22,408 bases of DNA from contig DATMTN010000022.1 in the NCBI GenBank assembly GCA_035564115.1, forward strand, positions 1 through 22,408, given 5' to 3'. Position 1 is the stretch's first letter. Every line of letters begins with the position of its first letter. Position numbers and translations under genes: made by a program. A model generated the notes under the pieces. That model did not search any database. It had not been told where the DNA came from and worked only from the letters and a program-made list of their open reading frames with translations. This document shows, piece by piece, positions 1 to 7,408 of the stretch. The stretch is from JACMPA01 sp035564115. Its GTDB lineage: Bacteria > Patescibacteriota > Saccharimonadia > Saccharimonadales > UBA4665.

Positions 1-21
1 GTTAGGCATGAGCTTTTTCAT
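1..21 (-). CDS. Possible 5' end of a further gene downstream of dnaJ (partial)
   Basis: On the minus strand an ATG at 21-19 opens a frame reading MKKLMPN that runs off the window edge. It is preceded by a GAGG about 6 nt upstream and by a good promoter (TAGACA, 17 nt, AATAAT) that begins in the dnaJ stop codon. The predicted transcript start lies about 4 nt before the ATG, like several other genes here. Only seven codons are visible, so no function can be given. The start could be fortuitous. Confidence 0.4.
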
Positions 22-44
22 CTTAGGCCTCATTATTGCCTAAG
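22..44. promoter_or_regulatory. Inverted repeat CTTAGGC-N9-GCCTAAG, operator candidate
   Basis: Perfect 7-bp arms at 22-28 and 38-44 flank a 9-nt spacer that contains the -10 AATAAT of the minus-strand promoter. A further TTAGGC lies at 2-7. The spacing equals that of CIRCE but the arm sequence is different, and there is no T-tract on either side, so it does not look like a terminator. A related arrangement occurs at 17252-17299. Confidence 0.45.
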
Positions 45-60
45 TAGTTAGATATGTCTA
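32..60 (-). promoter_or_regulatory. Sigma70-type promoter immediately after dnaJ
   Basis: On the minus strand TAGACA (60-55) and AATAAT (37-32) are separated by exactly 17 nt, each one mismatch from consensus. The -35 hexamer starts with the dnaJ stop codon TAG. The -10 lies inside a perfect inverted repeat (22-44), so a repressor binding there would block polymerase. Confidence 0.5.
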
Positions 61-1152
61 GAACAGCCCGTGTTTCTTCGGTGGAGTTTTGAAGTTTTCG
101 AGCAACTCTTTTTGCTGTTTGCTCAGTTTTGTCGGTGTGTCCACCACGAGCGTGACGATATGTGCACCCCGGGTGCTGCCCTTCAGATGCGGTACGCCAT
201 GGCCGGAGAGCTTGAAGTCCGAACCAGACTGCGTGCCGGCTGGTACCTTCATGACAACTGGGCCGTCAACCGTGTCGACTTCTATCTCAGTGCCCAGGGC
301 AGCGTCAACCATGTCGATATGCTCTTCGCTTAGGATCAGATCTCCCTCACGCGTGAAGCGCTTGTGCGGTTTAACCCGGATGTTGACGTACAGGTCACCC
401 TTTGGCCCGTTAGCGATAGCTTCACCGTGCTCACGCAGACGAATTGTCGCGCCGTCATCCACTCCAGCTGGGATCTTTAGATTGATGTGCTGGCTCTTGG
501 CCTGAGTGCCCTTGCCGTGGCAGACACTACAGACTTTCTCTGGTATCTTGCCAGTACCATGACACTTCGGACAGACAGCAGCCTGTTGGATGTTGCCGAA
601 TACCGTGCGAGCAACCGTCACCACTTGGCCCTGTCCCTGACAGGTATCACACGTCTTGAGCTCATAGCCCGGCTCTACAGTAGTGCCTTTACAATGTTCG
701 CAGGTGTCCTCAATATTCAGGTGTAGCTCTTGCTCGGTACCAAATACAGCTTGCTCGAAACTGATGTCGACCCGCGCCTCGACATCACGACCACGGGCCG
801 CCCGTTGTTGACCGCCACCACCACCACCAAAGAAGCTACTAAAGATATCACCGAGGCCCAGATCGCCAAAGTCGAAACTTTGCCCCTGACCAAAGCCACC
901 ACCAAAGCCGTTAAAGCCCTCGAAACCACCGTTACCGCCAACACCGGCATGACCAAACTGGTCGTAGCGCTTACGTTTGTCGGCATCCTTTAGCACTTCG
1001 TAGGCTTCGTTTAACTCTTTGAACTTAGTTTCGTCACCACCGCGATCCGGGTGATGCTCAATAGCCGCTCGGCGGAACGCCTTTTTTATCTCGTCCGCTG
1101 AGGCGTCCTTTTTGACGCCAAGTACATCATAATAATCACGTTTCTCTGCCAT
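58..1152 (-). CDS. dnaJ: Chaperone protein DnaJ (Hsp40)
   Basis: Cytosolic J-domain co-chaperone that binds unfolded protein and stimulates DnaK ATP hydrolysis. The 364-aa protein has all type I parts in order: J domain with HPD at residues 34-36, Gly/Phe-rich linker about 70-115, four zinc-binding Cys pairs (C151/154, C168/171, C194/197, C208/211), then the two-part C-terminal substrate domain ending in GLF. The first Cys repeat is slightly degenerate (CEHCKGTT instead of CxxCxGxG). An in-frame ATG seven codons upstream exists, but the start at 1152 fits the family N-terminus and lies exactly at the predicted +1 of the CIRCE-overlapped promoter. dnaJ is separated from dnaK by cutA and three unknown genes rather than adjoining it. 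Confidence 0.96.
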   Translation of the reverse strand: MAEKRDYYDVLGVKKDASADEIKKAFRRAAIEHHPDRGGDETKFKELNEAYEVLKDADKRKRYDQFGHAGVGGNGGFEGFNGFGGGFGQGQSFDFGDLGLGDIFSSFFGGGGGGQQRAARGRDVEARVDISFEQAVFGTEQELHLNIEDTCEHCKGTTVEPGYELKTCDTCQGQGQVVTVARTVFGNIQQAAVCPKCHGTGKIPEKVCSVCHGKGTQAKSQHINLKIPAGVDDGATIRLREHGEAIANGPKGDLYVNIRVKPHKRFTREGDLILSEEHIDMVDAALGTEIEVDTVDGPVVMKVPAGTQSGSDFKLSGHGVPHLKGSTRGAHIVTLVVDTPTKLSKQQKELLENFKTPPKKHGLF

Positions 1153-1158
1153 ATCTGA

Positions 1159-1186
1159 TCTATATTTTAGCACTCTCGGGCTTCAA
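1159..1186 (-). promoter_or_regulatory. dnaJ promoter, leaderless type
   Basis: Minus-strand TTGAAG (1186-1181) and TATAGA (1164-1159) with a 16-nt spacer, both 4/6 matches. Six bases separate the -10 from the dnaJ ATG, which places +1 on the A of the start codon. The promoter lies inside the CIRCE element. Confidence 0.5.
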
Positions 1187-1193
1187 GTGCTAG
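1167..1193. promoter_or_regulatory. CIRCE operator of dnaJ (HrcA binding site)
   Basis: TTAGCACTC (1167-1175), 9-nt spacer, AAGTGCTAG (1185-1193): two mismatches from TTAGCACTC-N9-GAGTGCTAA. The right arm contains the TAG stop codon (1192-1190) of the preceding gene. Confidence 0.9.
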
Positions 1194-1681
1194 GCCACTC
1201 GGAATGTATCGAGATGAACTATGTCTTCAGTATGTTCGAGATCCTCGGCGTGCATACGGGTAAATTCCTCCCGCAGACTATGAAGCGCAAAACCGAGTGA
1301 ATCCAGGCTAGCTGGACAGTGCTCGAGATCCTCTGCCTGTATTTGCTGGAGGTCACGAAGAGGTCCAGGCTGGCGTAATGTGTGATATGTCAGTCCAAAA
1401 TCTTTTGATAGTTCCAGCTGAATGCTATCGGTATTTGCCAGCATACCTATTCGGACCACATACTCCATGATTGCTTCACCGGTCTTATTGGGTCGACTGC
1501 CCACATACATCCCCCAGAGTATGCCTGCACTCTCTGTTGAACAAAGTGTAAAAACTTCACCTGCATAGCCGGCTTTTACTTCCGCAGGTAGACGATCCGC
1601 AATAAATTGAAAGTCCGAGTTAAGCTCTCTGGCTGTGTGTTCCGCAGGGGTTTCTGTTTCGTGAACAGCGACACTGCTCAT
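1190..1681 (-). CDS. Hypothetical protein C of the cutA-dnaJ interval
   Basis: I do not recognise this 163-aa protein. It begins MSSVAVHETET, is acidic, has no signal peptide or membrane segment, and ends in a region rich in Glu, His and Asp (MHAEDLEHTEDIVH). A longer frame exists upstream, but it would run through the end of the previous gene and encode an unlike, Arg-rich peptide, so the ATG at 1681 is preferred. It lies 43 nt downstream of gene B and its TAG stop is inside the dnaJ CIRCE, with no terminator between. It is probably the third gene of a small operon that can read into dnaJ. Confidence 0.65.
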   Translation of the reverse strand: MSSVAVHETETPAEHTARELNSDFQFIADRLPAEVKAGYAGEVFTLCSTESAGILWGMYVGSRPNKTGEAIMEYVVRIGMLANTDSIQLELSKDFGLTYHTLRQPGPLRDLQQIQAEDLEHCPASLDSLGFALHSLREEFTRMHAEDLEHTEDIVHLDTFRVA

Positions 1682-1696
1682 AGTACTTGTTACTGT

Positions 1697-1723
1697 ACGC
1701 TTTGCGTTAAAAAGCGCAAGCGT
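1697..1723. repeat. Hairpin between genes B and C
   Basis: ACGCT(T)TGCG at 1697-1706 pairs with CGCAAGCGT at 1715-1723 around an 8-nt A-rich loop, with a one-base bulge. It fills most of the 43-nt gap just after the gene B stop codon. No T-tract follows on the minus strand, so a processing or stability hairpin is more likely than a terminator. Confidence 0.4.
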
Positions 1724-1724
1724 T

Positions 1725-2246
1725 TTACGTATCAATTTGTGGACGAAGCGGATAGCAGCCACTGGCACCGCGAGCCAGCTGCTCCCGGACGATTTCGTAA
1801 TCTTCCTGGTTGGGTAGCTGCAGGCCCGATTGTTCGATAAACTTTCGGCCTCGTGGTGTATCCCACGGTAGGTCGGCAGGTACGCCAGCATGACTAACCA
1901 TCGTCTCAACCGGCACAACATCTAATCTTTCATGGCCAGGTCGCAGGTCAAGGTCATAGATCCGGACCACGGCCCGTCGTCCAATATCGGCAGTTGAGTA
2001 CAGGGTCAATCTCGACGTCACGACAGATTTAAAAAACAAGCTCCTCAATCTATAGTCGTACTGTGCGGCATCGGCATCCTGGTACCGTCCCACATAGTCA
2101 GCTTCCCATCTACTCCTTCTCTGAGCCATGACCACCCATGGCATCATCAGGCAATGAGGATTTTTTGCCAGGATTGCTTCACGTTGTCGCAGCTCATCCC
2201 AGTTAATGCTCGGCTGCTCGTTGCGAAGTGATCGCTCACTCCCCAT
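1725..2246 (-). CDS. Hypothetical protein B of the cutA-dnaJ interval
   Basis: Unrecognised 173-aa soluble protein. From the ATG at 2246 it begins MGSERSLRNEQPSINWDELRQR. It contains an Arg/Tyr/Asp-rich middle (QDADAAQYDYRLRS) and a probable beta-rich segment around RLTLYSTADIGRRAVVRIYDLDL. No signal peptide or membrane helix is visible. The start overlaps the end of gene A by 11 nt, which indicates translational coupling and supports this ATG over a longer in-frame opening at 2318. A hairpin follows the stop. Function unknown. Confidence 0.65.
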   Translation of the reverse strand: MGSERSLRNEQPSINWDELRQREAILAKNPHCLMMPWVVMAQRRSRWEADYVGRYQDADAAQYDYRLRSLFFKSVVTSRLTLYSTADIGRRAVVRIYDLDLRPGHERLDVVPVETMVSHAGVPADLPWDTPRGRKFIEQSGLQLPNQEDYEIVREQLARGASGCYPLRPQIDT

Positions 2247-2943
2247 AACGGCCAGACCCCCATTGATACTGTGTTTCCCTATCGAACTCTTGCATGCGTA
2301 GGTCAACGGCCGTGTCAACCTCAGCCTCTGTTAGACCATGACGAAGCATCATGGTTGCCACAAAGTTTTTGTATTTCTCCTCGCTGAGTTCCTCGCCCAG
2401 ATGCTGCTTCATAGCCACATAGCCTAGGAGCTTATCTGCAACCGCAACACTCATGCGACTCATAGCAAGTTGCTCGCTTTTTGCTGCGGCATCAGCCAAG
2501 TGCTGGTCGAATCCTGACAAGTCGGTTTCTGGCACGGTATCGAGTTCAGCCGGCTTAACCACATTTAGTAGTTTCAAGACATTCTCTGCCATCGTTATGG
2601 CTTCAGCGCCTCTGTAGCGATAGCCATTGACGTCATTCAGCCCCAGACTGTCTAGGTCCACTGTGACTATTTCGTCTTCTTCATAATTACCCCAGGCGAG
2701 CTCCAGGCAGTGCCGAGCAAGGAATCTACCTTCGCCAGCGTTCTTGAGAATGTATTGCTCTATAACATCAACCGTGCCACCTTCGGTCTTGTCCTCGCCG
2801 GTGAGGTGACGCTCCGATCCCGAGACAATTTGGCCGATTTCTATAGCTTCTCCAGGCTCGATCCTCTGGAATTCCCGGCCGTTGAAGATTTCTGCCGCGA
2901 CCATGCTGACCTCAGAAATCAGCTGTTCATATTTTTTTGACAT
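2236..2943 (-). CDS. Hypothetical protein A of the cutA-dnaJ interval
   Basis: Unrecognised 235-aa acidic soluble protein starting MSKKYEQLISEVSMVAAEIF. The first 60% is mixed and rich in Gly/Glu. The last part (from about residue 145) is predicted helical, with AAAKSEQLAMSRMSVAVADKL and a segment LSEEKYKNFVATMMLRHGLTEAEVD. It has no P-loop, metal site or membrane helix that I can see. The ATG at 2943 has no Shine-Dalgarno, but a TATATA lies exactly 8 nt upstream, predicting a leaderless mRNA. It overlaps gene B and probably forms an operon A-B-C, with cutA 37 nt upstream. Confidence 0.7.
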   Translation of the reverse strand: MSKKYEQLISEVSMVAAEIFNGREFQRIEPGEAIEIGQIVSGSERHLTGEDKTEGGTVDVIEQYILKNAGEGRFLARHCLELAWGNYEEDEIVTVDLDSLGLNDVNGYRYRGAEAITMAENVLKLLNVVKPAELDTVPETDLSGFDQHLADAAAKSEQLAMSRMSVAVADKLLGYVAMKQHLGEELSEEKYKNFVATMMLRHGLTEAEVDTAVDLRMQEFDRETQYQWGSGRYGE

Positions 2944-2951
2944 TTTACCGT

Positions 2952-2957
2952 TATATA
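2952..2957 (-). promoter_or_regulatory. -10 element of gene A, leaderless type
   Basis: Minus-strand TATATA followed by 8 nt and then ATG, giving a predicted +1 two bases before the start codon. No good -35 hexamer is visible. Confidence 0.35.
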
Positions 2958-2980
2958 ACTTTTTAGCTTAAAAGTAAATA

Positions 2981-3298
2981 CTAACTTGTCGAGGTCTGGA
3001 GCCATTTGATGGCGTCTTCATTCAGGTGACTGATGCTAATTTGCTTAAGTACGAAGGTTTCGTAGCTGTGGAGTTTGGCGATTTCAGCCTCGATTTTATC
3101 GTAGTGCTCAGCGACACTTAACATGCTAAGCTTGATCTCTGCAGTGTCCTCAATCGCCCCTTCCCACCAGTTCTTGCTGCGAATTTCCATCTGTTCCACA
3201 CATGCCACCAGCTTCTTCTCTAGCAGCACATCAGTAATCCGCTGGGCTTCTTGCCAGCTCGCACAAGTCAGGAATAGTTCTATGGGATTCATCTTCAT
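2981..3298 (-). CDS. cutA: CutA-family divalent cation tolerance protein
   Basis: Small trimeric cytosolic protein family linked to copper and other divalent cation tolerance; the exact biochemical role is unsettled. The 105-aa protein matches the family layout: an N-terminal strand LFLTCASWQEAQRI, the hallmark LVACVEQ, then WWEG followed by acidic residues and the EIKLSML strand, and a C-terminal aromatic segment (IKWLQT). Several ATGs are in frame. The one at 3298 (MKMNP) is chosen because TAAAAT ends 7 nt upstream, and because the longest frame would start inside the dnaK terminator. The ATG at 3292 is an alternative. It lies between dnaK and the unknown A-B-C genes. Confidence 0.85.
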   Translation of the reverse strand: MKMNPIELFLTCASWQEAQRITDVLLEKKLVACVEQMEIRSKNWWEGAIEDTAEIKLSMLSVAEHYDKIEAEIAKLHSYETFVLKQISISHLNEDAIKWLQTSTS

Positions 3299-3305
3299 CA
3301 CACAC

Positions 3306-3311
3306 ATTTTA
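3306..3311 (-). promoter_or_regulatory. -10 element of cutA
   Basis: Minus-strand TAAAAT (5/6 match) with 7 nt to the ATG at 3298, predicting +1 one base before the start codon. The -35 region falls in the T-tract of the dnaK terminator and is weak. Confidence 0.35.
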
Positions 3312-3329
3312 CAAGAACTGTGGACCAAC

Positions 3330-3360
3330 AAAAAACGCTAGTGATATCCTAGCGTTTTTT
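3330..3360 (-). terminator. Rho-independent terminator of dnaK
   Basis: Stem CGCTAG (3336-3341) / CTAGCG (3349-3354) with a 7-nt loop, flanked by six A on one side and six T on the other. A-T pairing can extend the stem to 12 bp and it can work in both directions. It starts 20 nt after the dnaK stop codon and is the only clear terminator in the chaperone block. Confidence 0.92.
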
Positions 3361-3379
3361 GCATGCTTAAATAGCTCGG

Positions 3380-5284
<1,905 letters not shown>

Positions 5285-5302
5285 ATATGTATACCCTTTC
5301 GT

Positions 5303-5329
5303 TTAGCAGTTATCGTATTCAAGTGCTAA
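5303..5329. promoter_or_regulatory. Second, weaker CIRCE in the dnaK leader
   Basis: TTAGCAGTT (5303-5311), 9-nt spacer, AAGTGCTAA (5321-5329): three mismatches from consensus. It lies downstream of the predicted dnaK start site, so it would act as a roadblock or as a leader-RNA hairpin. It is spaced 49 bp from the upstream CIRCE. Confidence 0.7.
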
Positions 5330-5340
5330 TTTATACCTTA

Positions 5341-5369
5341 AGTATAGGCAGTTAGCACTCTCATGTCAA
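5341..5369 (-). promoter_or_regulatory. dnaK promoter
   Basis: Minus-strand TTGACA (5369-5364), exactly 17 nt, TATACT (5346-5341): near-perfect sigma70 consensus. The -35 hexamer is the first six bases of the CIRCE spacer. Predicted +1 is near 5334, giving a leader of about 50 nt. Confidence 0.88.
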
Positions 5370-5378
5370 GAGTGCCAA
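5352..5378. promoter_or_regulatory. CIRCE operator of dnaK
   Basis: TTAGCACTC (5352-5360), 9-nt spacer, GAGTGCCAA (5370-5378): one mismatch from consensus, the best CIRCE in the window. It begins one base after the stop codon of the NlpC/P60 gene. Confidence 0.95.
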
Positions 5379-5379
5379 T

Positions 5380-5862
5380 TCAGGGGTAAAGGGCGATAGT
5401 TCCAAGTAATTGTGTCCTGGGCGGTATGGGTGACACAATGACTTCTCCAGCATGAGGACTGGCGTGTAACCAATGTGCCTCTTCAGCCTCATTCGCTACG
5501 ATGATGCCTATATGCCCTGGACGAGTCATCGCTTGGTTCTTGTATACGTACTCCTCGACGAGCACATCACCAACAGTTGCTGCCATCATGTCGAGCGGCA
5601 CACCTTTGGCTCGCCACATATCGCGAACATGACGCATATTTACTGGCCAGCTAGAGATATCTGTACCAGAAACGTCACTGACAACTTTTGCAATCAAACC
5701 GGAGCAATCGAATACATCAGGTCCCAGGCCACCGTCAAAACAGTGTCCTTCGATTTCTGGTTTAAGGCAATTGCCAGCGAACTTCCAGTGATATACGGCT
5801 GGCTTGCCAATATGCACACTGGCCGCCCGGATGAGTTCTTGACCAAATGCTTCCCTACTCAC
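5380..5862 (-). CDS. NlpC/P60-family cysteine peptidase
   Basis: Family members cleave peptide bonds in peptidoglycan stems (gamma-D-Glu to diamino acid) or related amides. The 160-aa protein has the catalytic Cys in DVFDCSGLI (C53) and the catalytic His in RPGHIGIIV (H117). H133 or H137 in WLHASPHAGEV are candidates for the third polar residue. There is no signal peptide, anchor or SH3 domain, so it is either cytosolic (recycling) or leaves by an unknown route. It starts with GTG 9 nt after grpE and stops just before the dnaK CIRCE, so it is most likely transcribed with hrcA and grpE. An amidase of the wider fold is also possible. Confidence 0.85.
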   Translation of the reverse strand: MSREAFGQELIRAASVHIGKPAVYHWKFAGNCLKPEIEGHCFDGGLGPDVFDCSGLIAKVVSDVSGTDISSWPVNMRHVRDMWRAKGVPLDMMAATVGDVLVEEYVYKNQAMTRPGHIGIIVANEAEEAHWLHASPHAGEVIVSPIPPRTQLLGTIALYP

Positions 5863-5871
5863 CTGAACTAC

Positions 5872-6363
5872 CTACTGCAAAGTTACGCGGACCATGGCGT
5901 GGCGGATAACTTCGTCACCCAGAACATAGCCAGCTTGGAGCTCTTCGCTCACGACTTCGTTTGTACCTTCGCCCTCTTCGACGCTAATGGCTTCGTGGAA
6001 AGTCGGGTCAAATGGCTCACCTACCGTTTTGATACGCAGTACACCCATGTCGGTCAGTGTCTTCTCAAACTGCTTCACCACACCTTGCACGCCCTTGATG
6101 TAGTCATTGTCGGCTAGGTCTTCTGGCACGTGCTTCAGTGCACGTTCAAAGTTATCGATAATCGGGAGAAGCTCGCGAACGACGTTAGCTTTGACGGTAT
6201 TTTTGAGGCCAGCAATCTGCTCCTCGTGACGACGGCGAACATTACTCACATCGGCACGCTCACGCTGCAGTGCATCAGTCAGATCAGCTACCTGCTGTTG
6301 CAGTGTGAGCACTTCCTCGCTTGGCTGATCCTGAGCTGGTGTTTGCTTCTTCTTATCGGTCAT
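5872..6363 (-). CDS. grpE: GrpE nucleotide exchange factor
   Basis: Releases ADP from DnaK to complete the chaperone cycle. The 163-aa protein has the acidic, Gln-rich N-terminus, a long helix (about 20-85) containing the dimer coiled coil with LLPIIDNFERAL, and the C-terminal beta domain with GEPFDPTFHEAISV and GYVLGDEVIRHAMVRV. The start overlaps the 103-aa upstream gene by 11 nt. It is expressed from the hrcA promoter as the third gene of the operon. Confidence 0.96.
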   Translation of the reverse strand: MTDKKKQTPAQDQPSEEVLTLQQQVADLTDALQRERADVSNVRRRHEEQIAGLKNTVKANVVRELLPIIDNFERALKHVPEDLADNDYIKGVQGVVKQFEKTLTDMGVLRIKTVGEPFDPTFHEAISVEEGEGTNEVVSEELQAGYVLGDEVIRHAMVRVTLQ

Positions 6364-6664
6364 CTTCTGTTTCCTCGGTGTTAGTTTCGTGGTATGTCAT
6401 GGTTTCTGCAGTTACGTCTTGTAACACCCTGTCTGTCTCAGAGGCTGTAGCCGGAACATCCGCCCCCGCCCTCTGGCGAGCATACTGCTCGCGGATTTGG
6501 GCTCGCACCGTCTCGTCGTTCATACGCTCTAGCTTGCGAGCGGCAGCGTCTAATACGGTGCCCGCTACCACCATGTAGCCCATAACTTTGAGCCCTTTAA
6601 GCGAGAGTAGTCGTCCGGTTGTTGCCTCTTCGAATGCCGACAATCGTTCTAGGGCCTTACGCAT
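6353..6664 (-). CDS. Unknown 103-aa protein between hrcA and grpE
   Basis: Not a family I recognise. The protein begins MRKALERLSAFEEATTGRLL and contains one mildly hydrophobic stretch (VMGYMVVAGTVLDAA, about 27-41) followed by a charged helix rich in Arg and Glu. The last third is Thr/Glu-rich and probably disordered. The ATG at 6664 overlaps the hrcA stop by 8 nt, and its stop overlaps the grpE start by 11 nt. The gene is thus locked into the heat-shock operon by translational coupling on both sides, which argues that it is real. A role with HrcA, DnaK or the membrane under stress is a guess from position only. Confidence 0.7.
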   Translation of the reverse strand: MRKALERLSAFEEATTGRLLSLKGLKVMGYMVVAGTVLDAAARKLERMNDETVRAQIREQYARQRAGADVPATASETDRVLQDVTAETMTYHETNTEETEDDR

Positions 6665-7358
6665 ACAATACCTCTTCAAGTGTCTCACCAGCGTGGCGAA
6701 CAAGGCCCATGACATCTTTGTAACTCTGGCGGGTTGGACCAAGCGTACCGATGTAGCTGTGATCACTGAACGGGCTACGGAAACGGCTGATTATCAGGCT
6801 CACGCCGGCGGTGCGGCCAATAGGATTCTCGGCACCGATGTAAACGCTAAGTGGTTCATTTGGTGCGGCTTCACGAAGCCATGGCTCGAGATTATCAAGC
6901 AGGTTTGCTACCTGTTGTACCTGGGAGTTATTGATGAATTCTGGCTGACCAAATAGGTTGGAAAGACCGCTCATATAGAGCTGGTTGCCGATTGTCGCGA
7001 GACCAAGATTGTGCGTCAGATCAACCAGTGTATCGACGGCATTGCGAATCGTGCGCTCTGGTAGCCCACCATCCTGAACCCGAGTAGCCAAAGCTTTTTC
7101 GGCCCGGCGCTCTGGCAAGGAATCGAAATTCGCCAGGTCATTTACATAGAAACGATAACCCTTGTCAGTTGGGATACGACCAGCGCTGGTGTGAGGCTGC
7201 ATAATAAAGGCGAGGCGCTCCAACTCCGCCATTTCAGCGCGGATCGTCGCCGAAGACACATTGAACACTTTCGCGAGGAGGCTGCTACCAACTGGTACAG
7301 CTACCTCGGCATATTGTTCAACAATAGCGTGGAGGATTTGCTTTTGGCGCTCTGTCAT
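6657..7358 (-). CDS. hrcA: Heat-inducible repressor HrcA, short form
   Basis: Represses chaperone genes by binding CIRCE and is kept folded by chaperones in the known systems. The N-terminus is a clear winged-helix domain (1-70) with VSSATIRAEMAELE as recognition helix and the wing HTSAGRIPTDKGYRFYV. The C-terminus keeps the signature LSNLFGQPEF and the end motif IGTLGPTRQSYKDVMGLV. At 233 aa it is roughly 100 residues shorter than usual. The family region between THNLGLAT and LYMSGLSN, which normally holds the first part of the GAF-like fold and the dimerising insert, is missing. An in-frame TTG lies 9 nt upstream of the ATG at 7358. The ATG is favoured because it falls about 4 nt after the predicted +1. 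First gene of the hrcA-103aa-grpE-nlpC operon. Confidence 0.94.
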   Translation of the reverse strand: MTERQKQILHAIVEQYAEVAVPVGSSLLAKVFNVSSATIRAEMAELERLAFIMQPHTSAGRIPTDKGYRFYVNDLANFDSLPERRAEKALATRVQDGGLPERTIRNAVDTLVDLTHNLGLATIGNQLYMSGLSNLFGQPEFINNSQVQQVANLLDNLEPWLREAAPNEPLSVYIGAENPIGRTAGVSLIISRFRSPFSDHSYIGTLGPTRQSYKDVMGLVRHAGETLEEVLYA

Positions 7359-7368
7359 ACTAGACAAT

Positions 7369-7397
7369 ATTATACTTTTTTAGCACTCAAAAGTCCA
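7369..7397 (-). promoter_or_regulatory. hrcA promoter
   Basis: Minus-strand TGGACT (7397-7392), 17 nt, TATAAT (7374-7369). The -35 hexamer is again the first six bases of the CIRCE spacer. Predicted +1 lies about 4 nt before the ATG. Confidence 0.8.
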
Positions 7398-7406
7398 GAG
7401 TGCCAG
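7380..7406. promoter_or_regulatory. CIRCE operator of hrcA
   Basis: TTAGCACTC (7380-7388), 9-nt spacer, GAGTGCCAG (7398-7406): two mismatches from consensus. It begins two bases after the stop codon of the guanylate kinase-like gene. Its presence implies HrcA autorepression. Confidence 0.93.
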
Positions 7407-7408
7407 TT

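Noticed and set aside
1682..1921. Longer N-terminus for hypothetical gene C
   Set aside because: It would overlap gene B almost entirely up to 1921 in another frame and encode an Arg-rich, low-quality leader; the internal ATG at 1681 is cleaner.
2958..2975. ACTTTT-TAGCTT-AAAAGT hairpin after cutA
   Set aside because: Only A-T pairs in the stem and no following T-tract; too weak to call a terminator.
5473..6117. 214-aa plus-strand frame across the NlpC/P60 gene and grpE
   Set aside because: It runs antisense to two well-supported genes and across their junction; composition is not protein-like.
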